NCBI RefSeq assembly: GCF_003686955.1
Contig: NZ_RCVM01000001.1
Span: 186,001 to 250,000 of the forward strand
Origin: Streptococcus hillyeri
GTDB taxonomy: Bacteria; Bacillota; Bacilli; Lactobacillales; Streptococcaceae
Reading direction: 5' to 3'
Length of the DNA: 64,000 bases
The notes under the pieces are model-generated. The model saw only the letters and a list, made by a program, of their open reading frames with translations. It made no database searches and was not told where the DNA came from. Below, piece by piece: positions 54,487-64,000 of the stretch. Made by a program: the position numbers and the translations under genes. Within the stretch, counting starts at the first letter, position 1; every line of letters begins with the position of its first letter.

Positions 54487-55158
54487 ATGGAAATGAAAAG
54501 TCAAGCAGATAAGGTTTTTGAATCTGTTGCCAATGCTTGCCAAAAGGCGGGACGTTCAGCAGATTCCTTGTCCGTTATTGCAGTAACAAAATATGTTGAT
54601 CATAATATAGCGAGCCAGCTTGTAGAAGCTGGCGTTCGCCATATTGGTGAAAACCGCGTTGATAAATTTCTTGATAAGTATGAGGCATTGAAGGATAAAA
54701 ACGTCACATGGCACCTCATTGGAAGTTTACAAAGAAGAAAAGTCAAGGATGTCATCAATTACGTTGATTATTTCCATGCACTTGATTCAGTAAAACTCGC
54801 TCAAGAAATTCAAAAGCGGGCTCAGCATAAGATAAAATGTTTCCTACAAGTTAACATCTCTGGCGAAGAGACCAAGCATGGTTTTTCAATAGAAGAATTA
54901 GAAAAAGTATTGCCTGAGCTAGAAAAATGTGACCAGATTGAAATTGTCGGATTGATGACGATGGCTCCTATTGAAGCCGATGAGGCTACTCTAGTCGCTA
55001 TCTTTAAACAGGCAAAACAGTTACAGGAAACAGTAAAAGCTAAAAAGATAAAGAATATGCCAATGACTGAACTTAGTATGGGGATGTCAGGTGATTTTCC
55101 ACTTGCTATCCAAGAGGGTGCGACATTCATACGCATCGGAACGGCATTCTTTAATTAA
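54487..55158 (+). CDS. YggS/YlmE-family PLP homeostasis protein
   Basis: 223 residues, alanine-racemase-like TIM barrel. AVTKYVDHNIASQL with the PLP-binding Lys, HIGENRVDKFLDKY, WHLIGSLQRRKVK, LQVNISGEETKHGF, GLMTMAP and LSMGMSGDFPLAIQEGATFIRIGTAFF are all family marks. It binds pyridoxal phosphate and balances vitamin B6 and amino-acid pools. Its place after ftsZ is usual. Confidence 0.93.
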   Translation: MEMKSQADKVFESVANACQKAGRSADSLSVIAVTKYVDHNIASQLVEAGVRHIGENRVDKFLDKYEALKDKNVTWHLIGSLQRRKVKDVINYVDYFHALDSVKLAQEIQKRAQHKIKCFLQVNISGEETKHGFSIEELEKVLPELEKCDQIEIVGLMTMAPIEADEATLVAIFKQAKQLQETVKAKKIKNMPMTELSMGMSGDFPLAIQEGATFIRIGTAFFN

Positions 55159-55170
55159 AATGGAGGATAT

Positions 55171-55731
55171 ATGGGACTTAAAGATAAATTGAACAGTTTC
55201 ATTTCTTATTTTGATACTGATGAAGTTTCCGATGTGGAAGAAGTCGAGACTCCTGAATATCGTGAAGCAGTCAAACCATCAGCACCTGTTCAACCGGCTC
55301 CGAGGCGCCAAGAAGTGCCACGCTCGTCAGTTAAAGAGCAGGTACATTTGAGACCTATTACTGAGACTGAACCAAGTTTGGCTCAGCAGCGTGAACAAAT
55401 GGCTCAAAATGTTCCAGTTTCAGAAAAATCAAAAATTGCAATTAAATACCCACGTCAGTACGAGGATGCTCCTGAGATTGTTAATCTCTTGATTGAAAAC
55501 GAGAGTGTTTTAATTGATTTTCAATACATGTTGGATGCTCCTGCAAGACGTTGTTTGGACTTTCTTAGCGGAGCGAGTTCAGTTCTTTTCGGGAATTTGC
55601 AAAAAGTCAGCTCGTCAATGTATCTTTTGACACCAGCCAATGTTGTAGTCGATATTGAAGATTTAGGCTTAGCAGATGTCGGTCAACGCGGTGAGAGCAC
55701 GAGCTTTGATTACGATATGAAGAGACGGTAA
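55171..55731 (+). CDS. sepF: Cell division protein SepF
   Basis: 186 residues. The amphipathic N-terminal membrane-binding helix ([14 protein letters not shown]) is followed by an acidic/Pro-rich linker (about 20-90) and the SepF domain: [41 protein letters not shown] and [10 protein letters not shown]. It polymerises into rings and anchors FtsZ beside FtsA. A strong GGAGG site precedes the ATG. Confidence 0.95.
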   Translation: MGLKDKLNSFISYFDTDEVSDVEEVETPEYREAVKPSAPVQPAPRRQEVPRSSVKEQVHLRPITETEPSLAQQREQMAQNVPVSEKSKIAIKYPRQYEDAPEIVNLLIENESVLIDFQYMLDAPARRCLDFLSGASSVLFGNLQKVSSSMYLLTPANVVVDIEDLGLADVGQRGESTSFDYDMKRR

Positions 55732-55733
55732 AA

Positions 55734-56015
55734 ATGTTAATAATTTATTATATTTTTAGCATCCTGTTTAAAGTAATTGAAGTTTATATGCTCTTATTGG
55801 GCGTCTATGCCTTACTATCATGGTTTCCTGGAGCTTATCGAACAGCCCTAGGTTATTGGGTATCTTATTTTGTTGAACCGCTATTAAAACCATTTCGACA
55901 ACTGAATTTACGTTTTGGAGTATTTGATCTCACTGTTTTAGTAGCATTTGCTGCATTACAGTTTGTTCGCTTTTTGTTGTCGCAACTATATTTGATGATA
56001 TTTACACTATGGTAA
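55734..56015 (+). CDS. YggT/YlmG-family membrane protein
   Basis: 93 residues with two hydrophobic regions (about 1-30 and 60-90) separated by the family motif YFVEPLLKPFRQLN, with Pro-Phe-Arg. Genes of this family lie between sepF and ylmH in Firmicutes and have an ill-defined role in division or membrane organisation. It overlaps ylmH by 7 nt. Confidence 0.88.
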   Translation: MLIIYYIFSILFKVIEVYMLLLGVYALLSWFPGAYRTALGYWVSYFVEPLLKPFRQLNLRFGVFDLTVLVAFAALQFVRFLLSQLYLMIFTLW

Positions 56016-56803
56016 AAAATAGCAGAGCTGTTTATCAGCATTTTCGCCCAGATGAGCAATTGTTTATTGAGAAATGCCTTGACTTGATTCAGCAGGTAGA
56101 AGCAACCTACACTTTTCAAGTCACAGAATTTCTTAATCCCAGGCAGGTTACTATTTTAATCACTTTAGTTAATCAAGCTGGGCTTCATTACTATAGTTCT
56201 TCTGACCATTATGATACAGAGTATGCTAAAATCATCATTGCTCCAGAATACTATGTCTTAGACGTAGATGATTTTGAGATTAGCCTGTTAGAATTAACGT
56301 ATAATTCTAAATTCAACCATTTGACTCATCGTCAAATAATGGGGACGATTATCAATCAGCTTGGAATTAAGCGAAGTGTTTTTGGTGATATTTTAGTATC
56401 AGATGGCAAAGTTCAACTTTTAGTAGAACAGGCTATGGCATCATACTTTATCCAAACGATTAAAAAAATCGGTAAAGTTTCCGTTGGCTTGAAAGAAGTC
56501 TCTCTTGAGTTCTTACTTCCTAGAATTGTTAATAGGCAATCACAGGATGTTTTAGTAGCGAGTTGGCGAGCGGATGCGATTATTTCAGAAATTTTAAGAT
56601 TGTCTCGAAGCAACGCAGCAAAGCTTTTGGAAAAAGATAAGGTAAAGCTCAATTATACAAGTCTTAACAAGGCTTCGCAGGAACTTGAAACAGGGGATTT
56701 GCTCAGTATTAGAGGCTATGGACGATATCAAATTGCTCGCAATAATGGACTTAGCAAATCAGGGAAAATAAAACTTACAATTGAAAAAATAACAGAAATA
56801 TGA
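56009..56803 (+). CDS. ylmH: YlmH-like S4-domain RNA-binding protein
   Basis: 264 residues. The N-terminal YlmH domain has FLNPRQVTIL, NHLTHRQIMGTIINQLGIKRSVFGDI. The C-terminal S4 domain runs RADAIISEILRLSRSNAAKLLEKDKVKLNYTSL and ends GDLLSIRGYGRYQI. YlmH homologues associate with ribosomes, including rescue of stalled 50S-peptidyl-tRNA complexes in Bacillus. It overlaps yggT by 7 nt; 10 nt before divIVA. Confidence 0.9.
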   Translation: MVKNSRAVYQHFRPDEQLFIEKCLDLIQQVEATYTFQVTEFLNPRQVTILITLVNQAGLHYYSSSDHYDTEYAKIIIAPEYYVLDVDDFEISLLELTYNSKFNHLTHRQIMGTIINQLGIKRSVFGDILVSDGKVQLLVEQAMASYFIQTIKKIGKVSVGLKEVSLEFLLPRIVNRQSQDVLVASWRADAIISEILRLSRSNAAKLLEKDKVKLNYTSLNKASQELETGDLLSIRGYGRYQIARNNGLSKSGKIKLTIEKITEI

Positions 56804-56813
56804 GGAGAAACTA

Positions 56814-57605
56814 ATGGCTTTAACGACACTTGATATTAAAGACAAAACGTTTAAAGTAAAATTTCGCGGTTATAGCGAAGATGAAGTTAATGACTTTTTA
56901 GATATTGTCACAGATGATTATGAAGCTTTGACACGTACTAATCGTGAACAGGAATTGCGAATTCGTGACTTGGAAGAAAAATTGGCTTACTTTAATGATA
57001 TGAAAGAATCATTGATGCAGTCGGTTTTATTGGCTCAAGAAACAGCTGATAAAGTCAAAGCTTCTGCTCAGGCTGAAGCAACTAACCTTATCAATAAAGC
57101 AACGTATGATTCTCAGCATTTAATTGAAGAGGCTAAAGTCAAGGCCAATGAAATCTTACGTGATGCGACAGATAACGCTAAGCGTGTTGCGGTTGAAACT
57201 GAAGAGTTGAAACGTCAAAGTCGTCACTTCCACCAACGTCTTTTGTCAGCGATGGAAAGTCAAGTGAGTGTTGTCAATTCACCAGAATGGCAAGAGCTAT
57301 TGCAACCGACAGCAGTATATCTCCAAAATTCTGATGCTGCCTTCAAAGAAGTTGTTGAAAAAGTCCTACAAGAAAACTTCTCAGATAGTGACGAACCAGT
57401 GACATTTGATGCGACACGCCAATTCACTCCTGAAGAAATGGAAGAAATCTATCGTCGTGTAGCAGAAGCTAATAAAGAATTAGAAAAAGCTCAGTCTGAG
57501 CAAGACTATCTTTTTGAAGAAGAATCATCAGAAACTGTGTCATCAGAAACTGTTGATTTTTCTCAAACAGATACTCAAACCTTTACTGTAAATATTGAAG
57601 ATTAA
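56814..57605 (+). CDS. divIVA: Cell division/polarity protein DivIVA
   Basis: 263 residues. The N-terminal lipid-binding domain (LTTLDIKDKTFKVKFRGYSEDEVNDFL) carries the membrane-inserting Phe and nearby basic residues. Two long coiled coils (about 30-60 and 80-150) follow, then an acidic, Ser/Thr-rich tail (EEESSETVSSETVDF) containing likely StkP phosphorylation sites. It recognises curved septal membrane. It is the last gene of the division run; the ileS T-box follows. Confidence 0.95.
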   Translation: MALTTLDIKDKTFKVKFRGYSEDEVNDFLDIVTDDYEALTRTNREQELRIRDLEEKLAYFNDMKESLMQSVLLAQETADKVKASAQAEATNLINKATYDSQHLIEEAKVKANEILRDATDNAKRVAVETEELKRQSRHFHQRLLSAMESQVSVVNSPEWQELLQPTAVYLQNSDAAFKEVVEKVLQENFSDSDEPVTFDATRQFTPEEMEEIYRRVAEANKELEKAQSEQDYLFEEESSETVSSETVDFSQTDTQTFTVNIED

Positions 57606-57619
57606 GAAGAACACAGGGT

Positions 57620-57868
57620 TATCATGACACTTTAAGCGAGCAAGAGTTGGTGTGAGTCTTGCAGTCCCTCAGATGATCCTATCCTCTTCATTAATTCTAG
57701 TTGAAAGTCCTAGTGCCATTAGACTAGAAGGGGTGGTTTCCTTATCAACCAAAGAGGGAAAAGCAGTGTATCATAGGCTATATGAAATACTCGGGATACA
57801 TTACTTTTCTAAATGAAGGTGGTACCACGATTAGTCGTCCTTTGCACGACTTTTTGTGGTATTTTTTT
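57620..57868 (+). ncRNA. T-box riboswitch of ileS
   Basis: A leader of about 300 nt between divIVA and ileS carries the T-box core AAGGTGGTACCACG (57816-57829), whose TGGT bulge pairs with the uncharged tRNA end. ATC at 57675-57677 is a candidate Ile specifier in the Stem I region, by position. The overlapping terminator is AGTCGT (57833-57838) with ACGACT (57846-57851), outer ACCAC/GTGGT (57824-57828 with 57856-57860), then ATTTTTTT. Uncharged tRNA-Ile would favour the antiterminator and ileS transcription. Confidence 0.92.
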
Positions 57869-57925
57869 AGTCATTATTTTTGAAAAGTTAGTTCGCTTTA
57901 GATTATTTATAAGAATGGAGTTATC

Positions 57926-60724
57926 ATGAAATTAAAAGAAACCTTGAACTTGGGAAAAACAGCCTTTCCAATGCGTGCTGGTTTACCAAATAAAGAACCA
58001 GAATGGCAAAAAGCTTGGGATGAAGCAGATATTTACAACAAGCGTCAGCAATTAAATGAAGGTAAACCATCCTTCCATTTGCATGATGGACCACCGTATG
58101 CTAACGGAAATATTCACGTTGGTCACGCGCTTAACAAGATTTCTAAAGACATCATTGTCCGTTCAAAATCAATGTCTGGTTTCCGTGCGCCTTATGTGCC
58201 AGGTTGGGATACACACGGTCTTCCAATTGAGCAAGTGTTAGCTAAACAAGGTGTGAAACGCAAGGAAATGGATCTAGCTGAATACCTTGAAATGTGTCGT
58301 GATTATGCTCTTTCTCAAGTGGATAAACAGCGCGATGACTTCAAACGTTTAGGAGTCTCAGCAGACTGGGAAAATCCATACATCACTCTAAAACCAGAAT
58401 ACGAAGCAGATCAAATTCGTGTCTTTGGTGCCATGGCTGATAAAGGTTATATCTACCGTGGAGCTAAGCCAGTTTACTGGTCATGGTCATCAGAGTCAGC
58501 ACTTGCTGAAGCTGAGATTGAGTACCATGATATTGATTCTACATCGCTTTACTATGCCAATAAAGTTAAAGATGGTAAAGGTGTCCTTGATACAGATACT
58601 TACATTGTGGTTTGGACAACGACACCATTTACGGTAACGGCTTCACGTGGTTTGACCATGGGGGCAGATATTAACTATGTGGTTGTGAAACCAGCTGGTA
58701 GCGACCGCAAATATGTGGTAGCAGAGGCGCTTGTTGATAGCCTTGCTGCTAAATTTGGCTGGGAAAGCTTTGACATCCTTGAAGTTCGTAAAGGTGCTGA
58801 GTTTGAGTACATCGTGACAGAACACCCTTGGGATACAGCAGTTGATGAGTTGGTTATCCTTGGTGACCACGTGACAACGGATTCTGGTACAGGTATTGTC
58901 CATACAGCGCCTGGATTTGGTGAGGATGACTACAATGTCGGTGTGAAATACAATCTTGAAGTAGCTGTGACTGTTGATAGCCGTGGCTTGATGATGGAAA
59001 ATGCTGGTCCTGACTTTGAAGGACAATTCTATGATAAGGTTGTCCCAACAGTAAAAGAAAAATTGGGCGACTTGCTCCTTGCTTCAGAAGTCATCAACCA
59101 CTCATACCCATTTGACTGGCGTACGAAAAAACCAATCATTTGGCGTGCTGTGCCACAATGGTTTGCCTCAGTGTCTAAATTCCGCCAAGAAATCTTGGAT
59201 GAAATTGAAAAAACAACCTTCCACCCATCATGGGGTAAAACACGTCTTTACAACATGATTCGTGACCGTGGCGACTGGGTTATCTCTCGTCAACGTGCTT
59301 GGGGTGTGCCATTGCCAATTTTCTATGCGGAAGATGGGACACCAATCTTGTCTAAAGAAGTGACAGACCATGTGGCAAATCTCTTTGAAGAGCATGGGTC
59401 AATTATCTGGTGGAAATCAGAAGCAAAAGATTTGCTTCCAGAAGGATTTACTCACCCTGGTTCACCAAATGGTCTCTTTGAAAAAGAAACGGACATCATG
59501 GACGTGTGGTTCGATTCAGGATCATCTTGGAACGGTGTCATGAACGCTCGTGAGAACCTCTCTTACCCGGCAGACCTATACCTTGAAGGTTCTGACCAAT
59601 ACCGTGGTTGGTTCAACTCATCATTGATTACCTCTGTTGCGGTCAATGGGCATGCGCCATACAAGTCAGTCTTGTCACAAGGCTTCGTTCTTGATGGTAA
59701 AGGTGAGAAAATGTCTAAATCAAAAGGCAATATCATCTCACCTAACGACGTTGCTAAGCAATATGGTGCTGAGATTCTTCGCCTTTGGGTAACATCAGTA
59801 GATACGGATAACGATGTGCGTGTGTCTATGGATATCCTTGGCCAAGTGTCAGAAACTTACCGTAAAATCCGTAACACTCTTCGTTTCTTGATTGCTAATA
59901 CATCTGACTTTAACCCGGCAACTGATGCTGTTGCCTATGATGAGCTTCGTGCGGTTGATCAATACATGACTGTGAAATTCAACCAATTGGTGGCTACAAT
60001 CAAATCAGCTTATGAGTCTTATGATTTTATGGCCATCTACAAAGCCGTTGTCAACTTTATTACCATTGATTTGTCTGCCTTCTATCTTGATTTTGCTAAA
60101 GATGTCGTGTATATCGAAGCAACAGACAGCTTGGTTCGCCGTCAAATGCAAACCGTCTTCTATGACATTTTGGTGAAAATCACCAAATTATTGACACCAA
60201 TCTTGCCTCACACTGCTGAGGAAATTTGGTCATACCTTGAACATGAAGCAGAAGAGTTCGTTCAATTAGCTGAAATGCCAGAGGTTGAAACCTTTGCAAA
60301 TCAAGAAGCCTTGCTTGAAAACTGGGAAGCCTTTATGACGCTTCGTACCCAAGCTCAAAAAGCACTTGAAGAAGCTCGTAATGAAAAAGTGATTGGTAAA
60401 TCATTGGAAGCTCACTTGACAATCTATGCATCAGCTGAAGTGAAAGCCCTTCTTGAAAACTTGTCTAGTGATGTTGCGCAGCTATTGATTGTATCGCAAT
60501 TGACAGTAACAGAAGAAGAAGCTCCAGCAGAAGCGATTTGCTTTGAAGGTGTTGCCTTCACCGTTGCTCATGCAGAAGGTGCAGTATGTGACCGTTGCCG
60601 TCGTGTCGATACGACAACCGCAGAACGTTCATACCAAGCAACTATCTGTGACCACTGTGCGGAAATCGTTGAAGCAAACTTTGCAGAAGCAGTAGCAGAA
60701 GGATTTGAAGTAGTAGCTAAATAA
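57926..60724 (+). CDS. ileS: Isoleucyl-tRNA synthetase
   Basis: 932 residues, the usual bacterial size. The class I HIGH motif appears as HVGH in [17 protein letters not shown], and the KMSKS loop is at residues 595-599. The editing (CP1) domain contains [14 protein letters not shown] and [19 protein letters not shown] with the conserved Asp. The C-terminal zinc knuckle has VCDRCRRV and TICDHC. It charges tRNA-Ile and clears Val-tRNA. Preceded by its T-box. Confidence 0.98.
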   Translation: MKLKETLNLGKTAFPMRAGLPNKEPEWQKAWDEADIYNKRQQLNEGKPSFHLHDGPPYANGNIHVGHALNKISKDIIVRSKSMSGFRAPYVPGWDTHGLPIEQVLAKQGVKRKEMDLAEYLEMCRDYALSQVDKQRDDFKRLGVSADWENPYITLKPEYEADQIRVFGAMADKGYIYRGAKPVYWSWSSESALAEAEIEYHDIDSTSLYYANKVKDGKGVLDTDTYIVVWTTTPFTVTASRGLTMGADINYVVVKPAGSDRKYVVAEALVDSLAAKFGWESFDILEVRKGAEFEYIVTEHPWDTAVDELVILGDHVTTDSGTGIVHTAPGFGEDDYNVGVKYNLEVAVTVDSRGLMMENAGPDFEGQFYDKVVPTVKEKLGDLLLASEVINHSYPFDWRTKKPIIWRAVPQWFASVSKFRQEILDEIEKTTFHPSWGKTRLYNMIRDRGDWVISRQRAWGVPLPIFYAEDGTPILSKEVTDHVANLFEEHGSIIWWKSEAKDLLPEGFTHPGSPNGLFEKETDIMDVWFDSGSSWNGVMNARENLSYPADLYLEGSDQYRGWFNSSLITSVAVNGHAPYKSVLSQGFVLDGKGEKMSKSKGNIISPNDVAKQYGAEILRLWVTSVDTDNDVRVSMDILGQVSETYRKIRNTLRFLIANTSDFNPATDAVAYDELRAVDQYMTVKFNQLVATIKSAYESYDFMAIYKAVVNFITIDLSAFYLDFAKDVVYIEATDSLVRRQMQTVFYDILVKITKLLTPILPHTAEEIWSYLEHEAEEFVQLAEMPEVETFANQEALLENWEAFMTLRTQAQKALEEARNEKVIGKSLEAHLTIYASAEVKALLENLSSDVAQLLIVSQLTVTEEEAPAEAICFEGVAFTVAHAEGAVCDRCRRVDTTTAERSYQATICDHCAEIVEANFAEAVAEGFEVVAK

Positions 60725-60865
60725 AGCTAGGATGTTCTAGTAGAACAGAAATGACTGTACGTATTTATCAAATATTGTAGATAATAGGTATAGAGCTTTT
60801 AGATTTTATTGGTATGCCAATGTGAAGTACTAGAAATCATTTTTGTTGATGATATTATTTGAAGG

Positions 60866-60897
60866 GAGTGACTGAGATTAGACCAGTCACTCTTTTT
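60866..60897 (+). terminator. Terminator after ileS
   Basis: A 9-bp stem GAGTGACTG (60866-60874) with CAGTCACTC (60884-60892) and a 9-nt loop, then TTTTT. Confidence 0.85.
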
Positions 60898-60901
60898 CTG
60901 A

Positions 60902-60907
60902 TATAAT
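60902..60907 (+). promoter_or_regulatory. Extended -10 promoter of apt
   Basis: CTGATATAAT with the hexamer at 60902-60907, right after the ileS terminator. Confidence 0.5.
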
Positions 60908-60976
60908 AGAGTGTAAAACATTTTTGGGAATTATCCCTTTCAGAAAGGATAGCGGTTTTTGACTGCTAAAGAAATT

Positions 60977-61495
60977 ATGGATTTAACACAATACATTGCA
61001 TCAATTAAAGATTATCCTAAAGAAGGTATCACTTTCCGTGATATTTCACCTCTTATGGCCGATGGAAAGGCTTATAGCTATGCTGTTCGTGAAATTGCAC
61101 AATATGCTTGTGATCACGATATTGATATGATTGTTGGCCCAGAGGCTCGTGGTTTTATCATTGGATGTCCTGTTGCGGTAGAGCTTGGAATTGGCTTTGC
61201 CCCTGTTCGTAAACCAGGTAAATTACCACGTGAAGTTGTATCTGCTGATTATGAAAAAGAATATGGTGTGGATACTTTGACAATGCATTCAGATGCGATT
61301 AAGCCAGGACAACGTGTTCTTATCGTTGATGACCTTTTGGCTACAGGTGGAACGGTCAAAGCGACTATCGAATTGATTGAACAACTTGGTGGTGTAGTGG
61401 CTGGTTGTGCTTTTATCATTGAACTTGATGGCTTAAATGGTCGTGAAGCGATTGGTGATTATGATGTCAAAGTTTTGATGAACTTCCCAGGATAA
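60977..61495 (+). CDS. apt: Adenine phosphoribosyltransferase
   Basis: 172 residues from the ATG at 60977, the length and start of streptococcal Apt ([15 protein letters not shown]). A TTG at 60959 with GAAAGGA 10 nt upstream would add six residues and is the alternative. The PRPP motif is [34 protein letters not shown] and [13 protein letters not shown] form the adenine and pyrophosphate sites. It salvages adenine to AMP in one step. Confidence 0.95.
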   Translation: MDLTQYIASIKDYPKEGITFRDISPLMADGKAYSYAVREIAQYACDHDIDMIVGPEARGFIIGCPVAVELGIGFAPVRKPGKLPREVVSADYEKEYGVDTLTMHSDAIKPGQRVLIVDDLLATGGTVKATIELIEQLGGVVAGCAFIIELDGLNGREAIGDYDVKVLMNFPG

Positions 61496-61526
61496 GCTAG
61501 TATTTAAACAATTTATTTATCTCAAA

Positions 61527-61566
61527 AACTTCATCATCTTTTGTAGTATAGATGGTGAAGTTATTT
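61527..61566 (+). terminator. Terminator after apt
   Basis: A 13-bp stem AACTTCATCATCT (61527-61539) with AGATGGTGAAGTT (61550-61562, one G-T pair) and a 10-nt loop, followed by ATTT. Confidence 0.8.
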
Positions 61567-61609
61567 CTTAAAATGGCAGTCTAGGTTATTGACTATTTCT
61601 ATCATTGTT

Positions 61610-61624
61610 ATAGTTTTAAACTAT
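61610..61624 (+). promoter_or_regulatory. MET box (MtaR/MetR-type LysR operator) before metA
   Basis: ATAGTTTTAAACTAT is a perfect odd palindrome preceded by T, matching the streptococcal methionine-regulator box TATAGTTTnAAACTATA in all but its last base. It lies about 60 nt upstream of a TATAAT hexamer near 61671-61676, a suitable place for a LysR activator. Confidence 0.7.
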
Positions 61625-61780
61625 GGAGTTGTCAAATAAATTCATATTTGAAACCTATAGCACCTTTTTTTATAATGATAGTATGAATGATTTAGAAAGG
61701 GAGAGCTTTATTATTTTGTAAGATATTGTCTATCGAATTAATGATTTGATAGGTGAATACATGCTCTCGGTGTCTTTACT

Positions 61781-62716
61781 ATGCCAATCACGTTAGATAA
61801 GAAATTACCTGCGGTAGATATTTTACGTTCTGAAAATATTTTTATCATGGATGACAAACGTGCCAGTCATCAAGATATCCGTCCAATGGAAGTCTTGATT
61901 TTAAATCTGATGCCTACTAAGGAGGCGACAGAAACTCAGCTGCTCCGCCATTTGTCAAATACGCCTTTACAGTTGAATGTTGATTTTATTCATATGAAAA
62001 GCCATGAGTCTAAAAATACTCAGGCTGAACATTTAGAAACCTTTTATAAGACTTTTGATGATATCAAGGAACGCTATTATGATGGTATGATTATAACAGG
62101 AGCTCCTGTAGAGACTCTTCCTTTTGAAGAAGTGGATTATTGGGATGAGTTGAGCCAAATCTTCGTTTGGAAGGAGACTCATGTTTATTCAACGTTACAT
62201 CTTTGTTGGGGAGCGCAAGCGGGGCTTTATTTTCAATATGGCATTGAAAAATGGTTACGTAAGGCTGGAAAATTATCTGGTATTTTTAACCAAAACGTTA
62301 TTGCCAAAACGAATCCATTAATGAGAGGTTTTGATGAGGCTTTTGTAGCACCCCATTCTCGCTATACAGAAGTTTTGGAAGAAGATATCAATAATATTCA
62401 AGAGTTGGATATTTTATCAAAAAGTGATAGTGTCGGTCTCTCTCTTCTTGCGAGTAAAGATTTGCGTAATGTTTATAGTTTTGGTCATTTGGAATACGAT
62501 CGCGATACCCTTGCTAAAGAATATAGCCGTGATTTGCTATCAGGAAAAGAGATTAGCATTCCTGAGAATTATTTTCCAGATAATGATCCTAACCAAACCC
62601 CAACTATGCGTTGGAATTTAGCAGCTTCTACCTTCTTTAGTAATTGGCTTAATTATGCTGTCTATCAGGAAACCCCTTACCGTTTGGAGGATCTGTCTAA
62701 GGTAGTTAAAGAATAG
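61781..62716 (+). CDS. metA: Homoserine O-acyltransferase MetA
   Basis: 311 residues. The catalytic Cys142 lies in [17 protein letters not shown] and the catalytic His in [14 protein letters not shown], a class I glutamine-amidotransferase-like fold. The N-terminal [15 protein letters not shown] and [24 protein letters not shown] strings are typical. It acylates homoserine (acetyl or succinyl; the family alone does not decide) in methionine synthesis. The ATG lacks an adjacent Shine-Dalgarno. MET-box control is likely. Confidence 0.93.
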   Translation: MPITLDKKLPAVDILRSENIFIMDDKRASHQDIRPMEVLILNLMPTKEATETQLLRHLSNTPLQLNVDFIHMKSHESKNTQAEHLETFYKTFDDIKERYYDGMIITGAPVETLPFEEVDYWDELSQIFVWKETHVYSTLHLCWGAQAGLYFQYGIEKWLRKAGKLSGIFNQNVIAKTNPLMRGFDEAFVAPHSRYTEVLEEDINNIQELDILSKSDSVGLSLLASKDLRNVYSFGHLEYDRDTLAKEYSRDLLSGKEISIPENYFPDNDPNQTPTMRWNLAASTFFSNWLNYAVYQETPYRLEDLSKVVKE

Positions 62717-62810
62717 TACGTGTAGTTGCTCTTTTGTGAACTTATGTGGCGAGCATGACGAAAATGATGGCATGATGTGATGGGGTTTTAAACTAAAAAT
62801 AGAAAGGATT

Positions 62811-62833
62811 GTTCAATTTTTACGTAATTGAAC
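62811..62833 (+). repeat. Perfect 8-bp inverted repeat before dnaD
   Basis: GTTCAATT (62811-62818), 7-nt loop, AATTGAAC (62826-62833). No T run; possible operator or 5' hairpin of the dnaD transcript. Confidence 0.5.
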
Positions 62834-62894
62834 ATGGGATACGATTATTCTAGTGACAGTAATCATTGGTTAATCTTCCTTAGATTTCTTGAAC

Positions 62895-63578
62895 ATGAGT
62901 TATTTAGAGAATTTTCATTTGGGCAATCTTGTCCTTCCCTCAGCTCTGCTTTTTCATTTTAAAGAATTATTTTCAAGTGCGGATGCATTTTTGGTTTGGC
63001 AATTTTTTTACTTGCAAAATACGACTAAATTAGAAGAAGTCGCTCCAAGTCAAATTGCGCAAGCTTTGGGGAAAACAGTGACTGAGGTCAATCGCCTGAT
63101 TTCTAATTTGGAAAAAGAGGGTGTTTTGGATGTTAAAACGATTGAGTTGGCAGGTGAAATAGAGGTCATTTTTGACGCAACTCCTGCGCTTTCAAAACTT
63201 GATCAGTTGCTTGGAAAAAATCAGTCAAGTCAGCCAAATGTGCAATATGTGGCGCAGGGTGAAGCGATTAAACAATTGACGGATGATTTGGAGCAGGCTA
63301 TGGGCATGCTTAATCCGATGATTTTGGAAGATGTCCAGAAATTAGTTTATGAAGATCAGACTGACCCAGAGCTTATCCGTGAGGCGTTACGAGAAGCAGT
63401 CTTTAACAATAAGGTCAATTGGAAATACATTCAGGCGATTTTGCGCAACTGGCGTAAAGAAGGTATTAAGACCTTACGTCAAGTTGAAGAGCGCCGCTTG
63501 GAACGTGAACGGATTAATCCTGATAATATCTCCGTTTCCGATGATTTTCTCTCTGCGATGAGCATATGGAGTGATTAG
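62895..63578 (+). CDS. dnaD: DNA replication protein DnaD
   Basis: 227 residues from the ATG at 62895; a TTG two codons earlier is possible. The N-terminal winged-helix domain (DAFLVWQFFYLQNTTKLEEV to ISNLEKEGVL) is followed by the C-terminal DDBH2 domain (about 130-215) with the YxxxIxxxW motif (WKYIQAILRNWRKEGI). It loads the replicative helicase with DnaB and DnaI during restart and initiation. In Firmicutes dnaD is often next to nth; here the two are separated. Confidence 0.92.
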   Translation: MSYLENFHLGNLVLPSALLFHFKELFSSADAFLVWQFFYLQNTTKLEEVAPSQIAQALGKTVTEVNRLISNLEKEGVLDVKTIELAGEIEVIFDATPALSKLDQLLGKNQSSQPNVQYVAQGEAIKQLTDDLEQAMGMLNPMILEDVQKLVYEDQTDPELIREALREAVFNNKVNWKYIQAILRNWRKEGIKTLRQVEERRLERERINPDNISVSDDFLSAMSIWSD

Positions 63579-63650
63579 ACAATATAAAAGGCAAGTGAAG
63601 CTGGACAAAAACTCAAATTCCCGCCTTGTTGTTGAAAATTAAACAAAATA

Positions 63651-63706
63651 AAATGGCTTAGAATCAACGTTTTTGACGACGTTACTCTAAGCCATTTGCT
63701 ATTTTT
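63651..63706 (+). terminator. Long bidirectional terminator between dnaD and the GH1 gene
   Basis: A 12-bp stem AAATGGCTTAGA (63651-63662) with TCTAAGCCATTT (63686-63697) and an inner AACGT/ACGTT pair. The T-rich tail on the + strand and the A-rich lead on the other side allow use by both convergent genes. Confidence 0.75.
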
Positions 63707-63764
63707 TAGACTTTTTGCCTAGCCTAACTTGTTCATTTTTAGTTTGCGAGATGATTTTGGAGAA

Positions 63765-64000
63765 TTAATCTTCAAAACCATTTTGATCTGAGAGATTTTT
63801 GAAAAAGTAACCGGATTGTTTGATAAGGCGCTGGGCATTTTGACTTAGGTCGACTTCGATGAGACCGTAGCGATTTTTGTAGCTATTAAGCCAGGACCAG
63901 CAATCAAGCCCTGCCCAGACATGGTAGCCGAGGCAGTTTGCTCCTTCTGTGATGGCCTGATGGACGTAGCGCAGGTGGTCTTTGTAAAAATCAATGCGAT
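63765..64000 (-). CDS. 6-phospho-beta-glucosidase (GH1), C-terminal part (truncated by window)
   Basis: A - strand frame enters from the right edge and stops with TAA at 63767-63765, giving about 77 residues. It reads RIDFYKDHLRYVHQAITEGANCLGYHVWAG, then LDCWSWLNSYKNRYGLIEVD and ends in a short polar tail, the standard GH1 C-terminus. The WSW segment with the following NRYG is where phospho-beta-glucosidases hold the 6-phosphate region. It would act on PTS-imported beta-glucosides. The catalytic part is outside the window. Confidence 0.88.
   Translation of the reverse strand, partial: RIDFYKDHLRYVHQAITEGANCLGYHVWAGLDCWSWLNSYKNRYGLIEVDLSQNAQRLIKQSGYFFKNLSDQNGFED

Noticed and set aside
58643..59026. 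127-codon - strand frame inside ileS
   Set aside because: Antisense to the conserved IleS editing domain; rich in His and Cys; no start signal.

Overview
This window reads as chromosomal DNA of a low-GC lactic streptococcus. The diagnostic blocks are a three-gene vicR-vicK-vicX locus with a single-TM VicK, the ftsA-ftsZ-yggS-sepF-yggT-ylmH-divIVA-ileS division cluster, a MacP homologue next to nudF, and a MET-box (MtaR-type) site before metA. The protein sequences look most like the Streptococcus bovis/equinus group, but that species-level guess is inference. Most genes are on the + strand. There is no rRNA, CRISPR array or prophage; one tRNA-Ser and one IS200-type element are present.

Layout: 1-4.4 kb holds the hemW end, an acyl-ACP thioesterase, two NUDIX hydrolases, a NagD-like phosphatase, a TIGR01906 membrane protein and a GH73 glucosaminidase. 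4.5-5.3 kb is a graveyard with a mazEF pair (antitoxin broken by an in-frame TGA, toxin cut short) and a gene fragment. 5.3-9.1 kb is a promoter, a 19-codon leader peptide and an attenuator ahead of a heterodimeric ABC exporter. 9.9-12.7 kb is vicRKX. 13-19.1 kb is xseA, GNAT, xseB, ispA, tlyA, argR and recN. 19.3-21.6 kb is degV, an SGNH lipase and a YpmS-like protein. 21.6-23.7 kb is ptsHI. 23.7-24.5 kb is the IS200-type element. 24.6-26.9 kb is an MFS transporter plus an ArsR-like regulator. 27-28.4 kb holds the divergent repair genes alkD-like and nth. 28.4-30 kb is glpK with a consensus cre site.

The most interesting unit is 30.2-32.0 kb (- strand). A nucleoside hydrolase and an ECF-type S component are preceded by a leader with a recognisable preQ1-I riboswitch aptamer and two terminator-like hairpins. 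This suggests a queuosine/queuine/preQ1 salvage operon: take up the modified base or nucleoside, and release the base by hydrolysis.

32-39.7 kb holds exoA, a large extracytoplasmic membrane protein, a PepV-like dipeptidase, a membrane protein of unknown role, tRNA-Ser(UGA) and metG with an apparent insertion of about 20 residues. 39.7-42.5 kb is a - strand operon of four small membrane or zipper-like proteins, a 42-residue soluble protein and a YraQ/TIGR03943 permease pair. It diverges from a GntR(YtrA)-ABC operon that has a perfect 18-bp operator. 44.5-49.9 kb holds a hairpin-rich spacer, an ASCH protein, a lipoprotein, a membrane protein with a possible permuted papain-like domain, a Gfo/Idh oxidoreductase and glmU. 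50-51.7 kb is nudF, macP and mtnN. 51.8-60.7 kb is the division cluster followed by a T-box and ileS. 61-64 kb is apt, metA, dnaD and the 3' end of a GH1 6-phospho-beta-glucosidase.
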